Positions 35,957-45,400 of a stretch of DNA of 64,000 nucleotides are shown one piece after another; positions within the stretch are counted from its first letter, which is position 1; each line of letters opens with the position of its first letter. Under the pieces are notes generated by a model that saw nothing but the letters and a program-made list of their open reading frames with translations, was not told where the DNA came from and made no database searches. Both the position numbers and the translations under genes were made by a program. Source of the stretch: Closterium sp. Naga37s-1 (taxonomy: Eukaryota > Streptophyta > Zygnematophyceae > Desmidiales > Closteriaceae); assembly GCA_947471745.1 (NCBI GenBank), contig CANJKZ010000518.1:1-64000 (forward strand), written 5' to 3'.

Positions 35957-38460
35957 TTCAGGCGCTCAATTTTGAGAACCACATGGAACGAAATGGAAGC
36001 ACTTGTTGTGGATGCGGAAAATAGTCTAATCTAGTGGACTAGCGCAAAAGAAGAGGCATCCAATGCAGCGGACTAGTCAATGTGATACGTTGGGTAGACT
36101 GGTCAGTATGCGCACCTATAATGGGCGTACCACGCATGGTTCAGGTGCTCAAATTTTGAGAACCACATGGAACGAGATGGAAACACTTTTGTGGATGCGG
36201 AAAATAGTCTAATCTAGTGGACTGGAGCAAAAGAAGAGGCATTCAATGCAGTGGACCAGTCAAAGTGATGCGTTGGGCAGTCTGGTCAGTATGCACACCT
36301 ATAATGGGCGTACCACGCATGGTTCAGGCGCTCAAATTTTGAGAACCACGTGGAACAAAATGGAAACACTTGTTGTGGATGCGGAAATAGTCTAATCTAG
36401 TAGACTAGTGCAAATGAAGAGGCATCAAATGCAGTGGACCGGTCAAAGTGATGCGTCGGGCAGTCTGGTCAGTATGCGCACCTATAATGGGCGTACCACA
36501 CAGGGTTCAGGCGCTCAAATTTTGAGAACCACATGGAACGAAATGGAATACATTGTTGTGGATGCGGAAAATAGTCTAATATTGTGGACTAGCACAAAAG
36601 AAGAGACATCCAATGCAGTGGACCAGTCAAGTGATGCGTTGGGCAGTCTGGTCAGTATGCGCACTTATAATGGGCGAACCAGGCAGAGTTCAGGCACTCA
36701 AATTTTCATAGCCACATGGAACGAAGTGGAAAAAAATGTTGTGGATGTGGAAAATAGTCTAATCTAGTGGACCAGCACAAAAGAATAGGCATACAATGCA
36801 ACGGACCAGTCAAAGTGATGCGCTGGGTAGTCTGGTCAGTATGCGCACCTATAATGGGCGTACCACGCATAGTTCAGGAGCTCAAATTTTGAGAGCACAT
36901 GGAACGAAATGGAAACACTTGTTGTGGATGTGGAAAATAGTATAATCTAGTGGACTAGCACAAAAGAAGAGGCATCCGATGCAGTGGACCAGTCAAAGTG
37001 ATGCGTTGGGCAGTCTGGTCAGTTTGCGCACCTATTATGGGCGTACCAGGCAGAGTTTAGGAGCTCAAATTTTGAGAACCACATGAAACGAAATCAAACA
37101 AATTGTTGTGGATGTGGAAAATAGTCTAACCTAGTGGACTAGCACAAAAGAAAAGGCATCCAATGCAGTGGACCAGTCAAAGAGATGCGTTGGGCAGTCT
37201 GGTCAGTATGCGCACCTATAATGGGCGTACCACACATAGTTCAGGCGCTCGAATCTTGAGAACCACATAGAACGAATTAGAAACACTTGTTGTGGATGTG
37301 GAAAATAGTCTAATCTAGTGGAGTAGCACAAAAGAAGAGACATCCAGTGCAGTGGACCAGTCAAAGTGATGCGTTGGGCAGTCTGGTCAGTTTGCGCACC
37401 TATTATGGGCGTACTAGGCAGAGTTCAGGCGCTCAAATTTTGAGAACCACATGGAACGAAATGGATAAAATTGTTGTGGATGTGGAAAATAGTCTAATCA
37501 GGTGGACTAGCACAAAAGAAGAGGCATCCAATGCAGTGGACCAGTTAAAGTGATGCGTTGGGTAGTCTGGTCAGTATGCGCACCTATAATGGGCGTACCA
37601 CGCATACTTCATGCGCTCATATTTTGAGAACCACATGGAACGAAATGGAAACACTTGTTGCGGATGTAGAAAATAGTCCAATCTAGTAGACTAGCACAAA
37701 TGAAGAGGCATCCAATGCAGTGGACCAGTCAAAGTGATGCGTTGGGTAGTCTGGTCAGTATGCGCAACTATAGTTGGCGTACCTGCAAAGTTCAGGAGCT
37801 CAAATTTTGAGAACCACATGGAACGAAATAGAAGCACTTGTTGTGGATGTGGAAAAAAGTCTAATCTAGTGGACTAACGCAAATGAAGAGGCATCCAATG
37901 CAGTGGACCAGTCAAAGTGATGCGTTGGGCAGTCTGGTTAGTATGCGCACCTATAATGGGCGTACCACGCATAGTTCAGGCGCTCAAATTTTGAGAACCA
38001 CATGGAACGAAATAGAAACACTTGTTATGGATGTGGAAAGTAGTATAATCTACTGGACTAGCACAAAAGAAGAGGCGTCCAATGCAGTGGACCGGTCAAA
38101 GTGATGTGCTGGGTACTCTGGTTAGTATGCGCACCTAAAATGGGCGTACCACGCATAGTTCAGGAGCTCAAATTTTGAGAGCCACATGGAACTAAATGGA
38201 AACACTTGTTGTGGACGTGGAAAATAGTCTAATCTAGTGGACTAGCACAAAAGAAGATGCATCCAATGCAGTGGACCAGTCAAAGTGATGCGTTGGGTAG
38301 TCAGGTTAGTATGCGCACCTTTATTGGGCATACCACGCAAAGTTCAGGCGCTCAAATTTTGAGAACCACATGGAACGAAATGGAGAAAAACAGTCTAATC
38401 TAGTGGACTAGTACAAAAGAAGAGGCATCCAATGCAGTGGACCAGTCAAAGTGATGCATT
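35957..38460 (+). repeat. 184-bp satellite, array 2, left part
   Basis: About 13.5 monomers align in order with 10560-13083, sharing many private variants (for example GGTTCAGGTGCTC, TTCATAGCCACATGG and CATACTTCATGCGCTCAT). Relative to array 1 it has one extra monomer near 36440-36620 and lacks about one monomer near 38380, where GGAGAAAAA joins CAGTCTAATC. The last bases, GTGATGCATT, equal the empty site at 13074-13083, after which unrelated retroelement sequence begins. Confidence 0.94.
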
Positions 38461-39306
38461 GCGCCACCACTCCCACCACCACCCCCACCCCCTCCACTGC
38501 CGCCACCGCCACCTCCGCTACCCCCGCCAGCCCCTCCAGCACCCTTGCCCCCCTTGCCCTTGCCGGGGCGGCGTCTCCCGCTCAGGGTAGACGCAGCGCC
38601 GACCGACTCAGGCAACAGAGGGCAAAAGGGGGGAGGGGGAACATCCCTCAAAGACGGGGGTGCGAGGGTCACCACGAGAGGCTCCTACAGCGACTATGCT
38701 CTTCTCTGCTGCTAGTAGGGCCTTCTCGAGGAGGTCAACGGTGAGAGTGGTGGGGCAAACTGAGAGGAAGTGGTCCCTGACTACGCGAAGGGAGTCAGGG
38801 AGCCGGGTGACTATGTAGTAGAGGGTGATGTACATGGGGGGGGGGTTCTTGGCGCAGAACTCAGCAGGAAGCGCAGCGCGGTAGCGAGTGTCACTAGTGC
38901 GGAGGTGCGTAATGAGGTCAGCGACTGTGGGAAAGGCAGCAAGGTCAGGGAAGAGGTACGGTAGCATGAGGCGGCTCAGTGCAGCAGTGGCAGGGGAGGA
39001 GTAGCGCGCAACTACAGCGTCGTACAAGGTCTGAGCACTCTTGTACTGGCTAAAGTGCGCACGCTCAGAGGTAGGCAGGTGGCGACGCACAGCAAGACGT
39101 GCAGCAGCATCGCGTGTGGCCCACTGTGAGCGAACAGTGGCGTCGGCATCAGCAGCAGGGGCAGGAGAGGCACCAGAGGTGAGGTCAAAGAGGGAGAGAC
39201 CGTCTGCCCTATCGCACTGTAAGAAAAGCTGCAGGTCATCTATCCAGACGTCAAAGTCAATGGCCCGACCCTCAGCGTCAAAGGCGAGGACACTAGGGGT
39301 AGCCAT
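38461..39306 (-). pseudogene. Ty1/copia gag, copy A, frameshifted and truncated
   Basis: The minus-strand frame begins with ATG at 39306 and encodes 232 residues closely matching the gag of copy B (about 15 differences), including VDDLQLFLQCDRADG-type and RYSSPATAALSRL blocks of a copia gag (UBN2-like) capsid. Relative to copy B, 29 bp are missing just after the LLPSVA codons, which shifts the frame and creates an immediate TGA at 38608. The glycine-rich tail continues in another frame to 38461, where it stops abruptly at the satellite junction. No protease, integrase or reverse transcriptase follows. It is a dead gag remnant. Confidence 0.88.
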
Positions 39307-40253
39307 GACAGCAGTAGACTAGCAGCGCGAACAGTAGGGTAAGGGCAGTGCAGTGATAGAGGCGCTGCTCTTACCGGACAGGGCGGCTCGGGCGGCTCGG
39401 CGGCTCGGCGGCTCGGCAGTACGGCGGCTCGGCGACTCAGCGGCTCGGGCGGCCCGGCGGCTCGGGCGGCTCGGGCGACTCGGCGGCTCGGGCGGCTCGG
39501 GCGGCTCGGGCGGCTCGGCGACTCGGCGGTCCGGGCGGCTCGGCGGTCGGCTGCTGGGCGGTTCGGCAGCTCGGCGGCTCGGCTGCTGGGCGGCTCGGCG
39601 GCTCGGCGGCTCGGCTGCTGGGCGGCGCGGCGGCTCGGTTGCTCGGCTGCTGGGCGGCTCGACGGCTGGTGTGGCTGGTGACGACCGCGGCAGCAGTCGC
39701 AGAAGCTGTGGCGACTGCTGCTGCAGAGACGGCGGCGGCTGCTGCCTCAGAGACGGGGGCGGCCGGCCGCTAGGGGCCGCGAAGGGCGGCAGAGAGGCCG
39801 TGAAGGGCCACGAGGGGCCGCCGAGGGTGGCGACGGGCGGTGAGGAGGCCGCGGAAGGCGGCTCGAAGGGCCGCGAGGGGGGGGGCCTGAAGAGGCCGAC
39901 GGGCAGCGGGAGGGGCCGAAGGGTAGCGTGAGGGGCCGTAAGGGGCCGTAAGGGGCGGCTCGCTGGGCCGTAAGGGCGGCGTTAGGAGCCGTAAGGGCGG
40001 CACGAGGGGCCGTAAGGGCGGCGCGACGGGCGCGACGGGCCGTAAGGGCGGCGCGACGGGCCGTAAGGGCGGCACTAGGGAGCCGTGAGAGGGCCGCTAA
40101 GGGCGACGCGACGGGGCCGTGAGGGGCCTAGCGAGGGCGCGACGGTAGGGAGAGCACACAGGGCGCGACTCGGGCCGGAGCGAAGCGCGCTTCGGGCAGG
40201 AAAAAAAAAAATCGTGGTGGTGGGCCCTAGGAATCGTTCCCACTAGGGAACCT
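39307..40253 (-). other. GC-rich retroelement leader, copy A
   Basis: The untranslated leader between the primer-binding site and the gag ATG is about 950 bp. The half nearest gag (39370-39660) is made of imperfect GGCGGCTCG repeats. The half nearest the LTR (39890-40130) is made of imperfect GGGCCGTAAGGGCGGC-like units. A run of A residues (40201-40211; T on the element strand) and the block CGATTCCTAGGGCCCACC follow the primer-binding site. The latter block is shared with the right-hand element (near 62050). Open frames in the leader are GC-driven and not credited. Confidence 0.75.
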
Positions 40254-40264
40254 GCTCGATACCA
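40254..40264 (-). other. Degenerate primer-binding site, copy A
   Basis: The minus strand reads TGGTATCGAGC immediately inside the LTR end. The plant copia consensus complementary to initiator tRNA-Met is TGGTATCAGAGC, so one base is missing. Confidence 0.65.
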
Positions 40265-40390
40265 TGAGAAGAAACGAGGAATGAGAATGACAAAGGGAAA
40301 GTTGGGTACAAATGTAAACCCTAGAAAAACTGTACCCCATATGTGCTACCCCGCTATAGCCTACAGTAGCTATGTCATATAAATCTGACA
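40265..40390 (-). repeat. LTR of copia copy A (126 bp)
   Basis: This minus-strand LTR begins TGTCAGATTTATATGAC at 40390 and ends TTCTCA at 40265, followed by the primer-binding site, so it is the 5' LTR. It shares most of its sequence with the partial LTR at 42094-42207 and, more distantly, with the plus-strand LTR at 61917-62036 (shared TGGGGTACA and TTGTACCCA blocks). It is short for a copia element. Its outer end abuts the first 183-bp repeat, so the element had inserted into that satellite. Confidence 0.8.
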
Positions 40391-41290
40391 GGTCCATGAT
40401 TTGAATAACTTCGCTTCACATTTTATGCCGGAGCGGATTTCGCAGCTTTCTGGTCTCACGAACGCCCTTATAGGGGGGCGGTTCTTCTCGCGGCGGGCTC
40501 GTCTAAAGTTATTAGGAGCTGGAAACTGACCGCAGGGTACTTATGACTGTGGCAAATATGATCGTGCATGGCGGTCCATGATTTGAATAACTCCGCTTCA
40601 CATTTTATGCCGGAGCGGAGTTCGCAGCTTTCTGGTCTCACGAACGCCCTTATAGGGGGGGCGGTTCTTCTCGCGGCGGGCTCGTCTAAAGTTATTAGGA
40701 GCTGGAAACTGACCGCAGGGTACTTAGGACACTGGCAAAGATGATCGTGCATGGCGGTCCATGATTTGAATAACTCCGCTTCACATTTTATGCCGGAGCG
40801 GAGTTCGCAGCTTTCTGGTCTCACGAACGCCCTTATAGGGGGGGCGGTTCTTCTCGCGGCGGGCTCGTCTAAAGTTATTAGGAGCTGGAAACTGACCGCA
40901 GGGTACTTAGGACACTGGCAAAGATGATCGTGCATGGCGGTCCATGATTTGAATAACTCCGCTTCACATTTTATACCGCTGCGGATTTCGCAGCTTTCTG
41001 GTCTCACGAACGCCCTTATAGGGGGGCGATTCTTCTTGCGGCGGGCTCGTCTAAAGTTATTAGGAGCTGGAAACTGACTGCAGGGTAGTTAGGACTGTGA
41101 CAAAGATGATCGTGCATGGCAGTCCATGATTTGAATAACTTCGCTCCACATTTTACACCGGTGCGGATTTCGCAGCTTTCTGGTCTCACGAACGCCCTTA
41201 TAGGGGGGCGGTTCTTCTTGCGGCGGGCTCGTCTAAAGTTATTAGGAGCTGGAAACTGACCGCAGGGTACTTAGGACACTGGCAAAGATG
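40391..41290 (-). repeat. 183-bp satellite, five copies
   Basis: Repeat starts (GGTCCATGATTTGAATAAC) lie at 40391, 40573, 40756, 40939 and 41121, giving a 182-183 bp period; the last copy is cut about 13 bp early at GGCAAAGATG. Other landmarks are TTTATGCCGGAGCGGA, GGTCTCACGAACGCCCTTAT and CGTCTAAAGTTATTAGGAGC. Since 183 is a multiple of 3, one minus-strand frame stays open for three units as a 61-residue repeat (with SCELRSGIKCEAELFKSWTA). I treat this as chance. It is unrelated in sequence to the other ~180-bp satellites here, as far as I can see. Confidence 0.92.
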
Positions 41291-41491
41291 TGTCAAAATA
41301 TGTTCACATATTTTATATAATCGTTTGCAGTTGTAGTGTAGTTATTGCATCATGTTTGGTGGTGCACCTCTTTGTGTTGTTGTTTGCCTATTTGTCCTCT
41401 CATTTCTCATTAGTGAAGCCCCTCTTTTGGCTTGCTATTTCCTCTCGTCACCCTCACCTAGTTCAAACCCTAAGCTACTATGCTCCTAATC
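41291..41491 (+). repeat. Left LTR of the TRIM-like element
   Basis: Starts TGTCAAAATATGTTCAC and ends CTATGCTCCTAATCT directly before the primer-binding site. It lacks the canonical terminal CA, as does its partner. Confidence 0.8.
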
Positions 41492-41492
41492 T

Positions 41493-41504
41493 TGGTATCA
41501 GAGC
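41493..41504 (+). other. Primer-binding site (initiator tRNA-Met)
   Basis: TGGTATCAGAGC, an exact match to the plant copia-type site complementary to the 3' end of initiator tRNA-Met. Confidence 0.85.
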
Positions 41505-41870
41505 GAAGAATGAAAGAGAGGGTGGCGGAAGTCAGTCAGGAAATTGCAGCTGCCACCCGCTGCTACCGTGGCACCTCCTGCTGCCGCCCCTGCCTCCACC
41601 TTCCCTTGTTTCTGTTGACTGCTGCTGGGGCCTGCAGGTGCTGCCGTCGAGCCGCTGCTGTCCTGCTGCACGTTGCAGCCACAGAGCCTGCTCCTCAGGC
41701 GACCTGCCGTCCCTACACCTGCTACTGCTTCTGCTTTGGCTGAGGGCGTGCTACAGGTGTATTTGCCACTCCTGCACCGGCTACTACTGCTCTTGCCTGC
41801 TTCTGCTTCTTCCGCTGCGCTCTTGGTGTACCCCATCAGGGGGCGTTTTACACTTACTCCTGCAAACAAT

Positions 41871-41880
41871 TATGGGGGCG
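41871..41880 (+). other. Polypurine tract of the TRIM-like element
   Basis: TATGGGGGCG lies directly before the right LTR. The corresponding tract of copia copy B is CTATGGGGGTG, so the two elements share this signal. Confidence 0.7.
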
Positions 41881-42081
41881 TGTCACAATATGTTCACATA
41901 TTTTATATAATCGTTTGCAGTTGTAGTGTAGTTATTGCATCATGTTTGGTGGTGCACCTCTTTGTGTTGCTGTTTGCCTATTTGTACTCTCATTTCTCAT
42001 TAGTGCAGCCCCTCTTTTGGCTTGCTATTTCCTCTCGTCACCCTCACCTAGTTCAAACCCTAAGCTACTATGCTCCTAATC
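41881..42081 (+). repeat. Right LTR of the TRIM-like element
   Basis: Starts TGTCACAATATGTTCAC. It is the same length as the left LTR and differs at four positions. It is again followed by TGGTATCAGAGC (42083-42094), which a simple 3' LTR should not be; this implies a tandem or recombinant copy. Confidence 0.8.
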
Positions 42082-42093
42082 TTGGTATCAGAG

Positions 42094-42207
42094 CGAGGAA
42101 TGAAAAGACTAAGGGAAAGTTGGGTACAAGTGCAAACCCTAGAAAGCTGTACCCCATATGTGCTACCCCACTATAGCCTACAGCAGCTAAGTCATATAAA
42201 TCTGACA
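42094..42207 (-). repeat. Truncated 3' LTR of copia copy B
   Basis: The minus strand starts TGTCAGATTTATATGAC at 42207, directly after a polypurine tract, and matches the copy A LTR until CATTCCTCG, where it switches into the TRIM-like element's primer-binding region. The last ~15 bp (TTTCTTCTCA in copy A) are missing. Confidence 0.75.
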
Positions 42208-42218
42208 CACCCCCATAG
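42208..42218 (-). other. Polypurine tract of copia copy B
   Basis: On the minus strand CTATGGGGGTG immediately precedes the LTR start, as expected for plus-strand priming. Confidence 0.65.
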
Positions 42219-42414
42219 GCAAAGTGGGGGAGGACAAGGGGTCACAAGACCAGTCAAGCAAAGCAAAGCAAGCTCAGGGTGGATCACAACGTCACCACAC
42301 ATTCCGAGCACAAGTTCAAGGCCACAAGGCCAGTTCACATGCAGGATTACATATATATATAAGGCTAAACAAGCAAGAGCAGGTGTATGTATATATGTAA
42401 CAGTACAAACAAGG
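42219..42414 (-). other. 3' untranslated region of copia copy B
   Basis: About 196 bp separate the pol stop from the polypurine tract. It contains a TATATATATA stretch near 42351 and no open frame of note. Confidence 0.6.
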
Positions 42415-45400
42415 TCAAAGGGTGAGCAAGTGAGGCAAGGTAGGCACAAGACCCAGCTGAGTACAGAAGCGCTGATGATCACAAGGCGCAAGTGCCTTGG
42501 TGAAGATATCAGCAGTGTTGGCCTGAGAGGCCACGTACGCAAGGCGTAGCTGACCACGCTGCTGTAGCTCACGAGCAAGGAAGTAGCGAAGAGCAATGTG
42601 CTTCGTTCTGTGCTCCAGTCTCTGCTCCCGACACAAGGCCAGCATGGCCTTGTTGTCTACGTACAGCACTGGAGGAGAACGAGGCGGCTCTCCGAGGTCA
42701 GTCAGCAGGTAGGTGAGCCAGCGAAGCTCCTGTACAGCCATGGCCCCTGCGTAGATCTCAGCCTCACAACTGGAGCCGAGAACAGAAGACGAGCGGGTAG
42801 CCCGCCACGAGACAGAGCCGGAACCAAGGCTGAAGGTGTAACCCTGTCACGACCGCTGCGTAGCCTGGTCGTCAGCCCAAGAAGCGTCTGCGTGCCCAGT
42901 GAGGACCACTGGACTCTGCCCTCCAAGCACAAGCCCCATGCCCGACGTACTGCACAAGTAGCGCAACACCCTCTTCGCTGCAGCCATGTGCTCCGGTCTG
43001 TGTCTCCCAGGAGCAACATAGCGTGCGAGAATGCTAAGAGGGTATGCAAGGTCAGGTCGAGTGCAGGTCATCAGGTACATGAGGCAGCCAACAAGCTCTG
43101 GGTACGGGCCACTCGACTCTACGGACTCATCCGAAGGCAGAGCTGAGAGCGAGTGGCGAGTAGGCAGAGGAGTGGCCTGAGGCGAGGAGTACGTGAAGCC
43201 GAAGCGCTGAAGGACCTGCTGCACCATGTGTGACTGAGTCAGGGTAATGGTGCGGCGTGCTCTGTCCCGGGTGATTTGCAAGCCAAGGTAGCTGCGCAGT
43301 TCACCCAGGTCTGTGCACGTGTGTCTCTTCTGCAGCTCGGACTTCACGTGGGCGAGTCCAGCAGTGTCAGCTGTGGCAAAGACCAAGTCGTCGACGTACA
43401 CGAGGATGTAGAACGGCGGCAAAGAAGTGTCGGTGCGCAGAAACAGCGACGGGTGGGCAGTAGAGGGAGCAAACCCAAGAGCCGCAAGCGTAGTCCTCAG
43501 TGTGTCGTGCCACTCACGCGGTGCCTGGCGGAGACCGTAGACTGGCCGCCGGAGGCTCCATTGGGTGCCAGGAGGAAAAGTCCCAGTGAAGCCAGGTGGG
43601 CGGCGCAGCCAGATCTCCTCGTGCAGGCTGCCCTGCAAGAAAGCAGTGCTGAAGTCAAGAGAGTGTAGCTCGTAGTCACGGTGAGCAGCTATGTGCAGCA
43701 GTACCCGAAGAGTGGCCATCTTCGGGGTGGGAGAGAAGGTCTGAAAGTAGTCAACTCCCTGCCGCTGACTGAAGCCACGAGCCACGTAACGCGCCTTGAA
43801 GACAGGCGGAGAACCCGGCGGCCGCTTCACCCTGAAAATCCACATGCCACTGACGATGTTCGCCCCAGGCGGGGGAACCTCGTCAACGTAGGTGCCTGTG
43901 GACTTCCAGGAAGCCATCTCTGTGTCCATAGCTGCCTGCCACTGAGAGGAGTAGGGACCCTCTATCGCCTCCGCGTAAGAGCGCGGAGTCGGGATGTCAA
44001 GTGCATCCGGGTCTCCCTCAGGGGTAAGCAGTACGGACACGAGATGAGGTGAAGCAGCAGCCAAACACTGGAACTCCTCCTGTCTGTCCTCAAAGACGTC
44101 CGTGCCAACGGCACACTCACCCCCGACGGACGGAGGACAGACAGACTCAGACGCAGTAACAAGACTAGCAGCGTAGTCTAGACGACAGCGAGCAGCAAAG
44201 TCGACGAGCTCAGCAACTAGGGCAGACGCAGCAGTGGACTCAAAGGAAGGGTCAGTGACAACAGTAGCAAGGAGACGCGTGACAGTCGGACTGGCAGCAC
44301 GAAGGGAGTCCGACTCCGGGTCAGCAAGAGCAGGAAGAGAGGACTCAGGAGGAGAAGGCAAAGGGGCACGCAGAGGAGCAGTGGACGGACGGAGAGACAT
44401 CCGGTGCGTGCCGGGCACAGGGGGAGGACGCTGACGCGAACCACGACCACTAGCGCGAGCAGCACGGACAGGCGACGCAGGACGAGACGCAGGCTCACGT
44501 CGCTCAGCAAGACCTCCAGTAGGACCAGTGTAGGGAGAAGGAGCAGGCAGTGGGGAGGCCGGCTGTAACTGTAACTGTGACGGGACAGGCTGTGGACACT
44601 CTAAGGGAGGAGGAGGACCAGTAGAAGGCGGGAGACCAAGAACCTGCTCAAGAAGCGGAACGAAGTACGGCCGAGGCCGCGCAGCGACTCCAGACACAGC
44701 AGGGACAGCACCAGTACCCCCAGTGGTAGCACCAGTGCCAGCAGCACCTCCAGCTCCAGTACCCCCAGCAGCTCCAGTAGCTCCAGGACCTCCAGCAGCA
44801 CCAGTAGCAACCCCAGCAGGACCGCCTCCGGTACCGCCAGCAGTACCCTCGGCGCCAACACCCTCAGCAGCTCCAGCTCCAGTTGGACCACGAGAAGACG
44901 CAGTGGCTCCAGCTCCAGTAGTACCCGCAGGCCCAGCAGCTCCAGTACTCCCAGTACGAGCACCTCCGGGACCCGTGGCACCAACACCCTCAGCAGCCGA
45001 AGAACCTCCAGCTCCAGCAGCACGCCACCAGCGCCGGGCAAACCACTCACGCACCTCCTGTGGAGAGAGTGGCTCCCGTCGAGACGGAGCACCCAGAGAA
45101 CCTCCAGGCCCAGCACCGCCAGACACCACACGAGCAGGCCCAGCTCCCTCAAGCTCCGCACCCCCAGGCTCAGCACCTCCAGGCGTAGCACCCCCAGGCT
45201 CAGCACCCCCAGTCGTAGCACCCCCAGGCTCAGCACCCCCAGACTCAGCACCCCCAGGCTCAGCACCCCCAGGCGTAGCACCCACACGCTCAGCACCCCC
45301 AGAGTCAGCACCCCCAGGCTCAGCACCCCCAGCAGCACCAGAGTCACCAGCGACCTGCACAGGCTCGACTGCGTCTACCTGGGACACACCTGAAGGGGCA

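Larger units (their letters stand above)
41291..42081 (+). mobile_element. Small non-autonomous LTR element (TRIM-like)
   Basis: Two direct repeats of 201 bp (41291-41491 and 41881-42081) flank a 389-bp interior. The interior begins with a perfect TGGTATCAGAGC at 41493-41504, the initiator tRNA-Met primer-binding site, and ends with a purine-rich tract, TATGGGGGCG, at 41871-41880. The LTRs differ at about four of 201 positions, implying a recent insertion. The interior is rich in GCTGCT/CTGCTG triplets and holds no gag or pol. Length, structure and lack of coding capacity fit terminal-repeat retrotransposons in miniature. It lies in the opposite orientation to the copia pieces. No target-site duplication is visible, because the right flank is rearranged. 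Confidence 0.82.

Noticed and set aside
38400..38675. 91-codon glycine-rich minus-strand frame
   Set aside because: It is the frameshifted tail of gag copy A reading across the junction into the 184-bp satellite.
40468..41007. 179-codon minus-strand frame with a 61-residue repeat and cysteines
   Set aside because: It is three units of a 183-bp satellite with no start context or flanking gene structure; the next unit breaks the frame.
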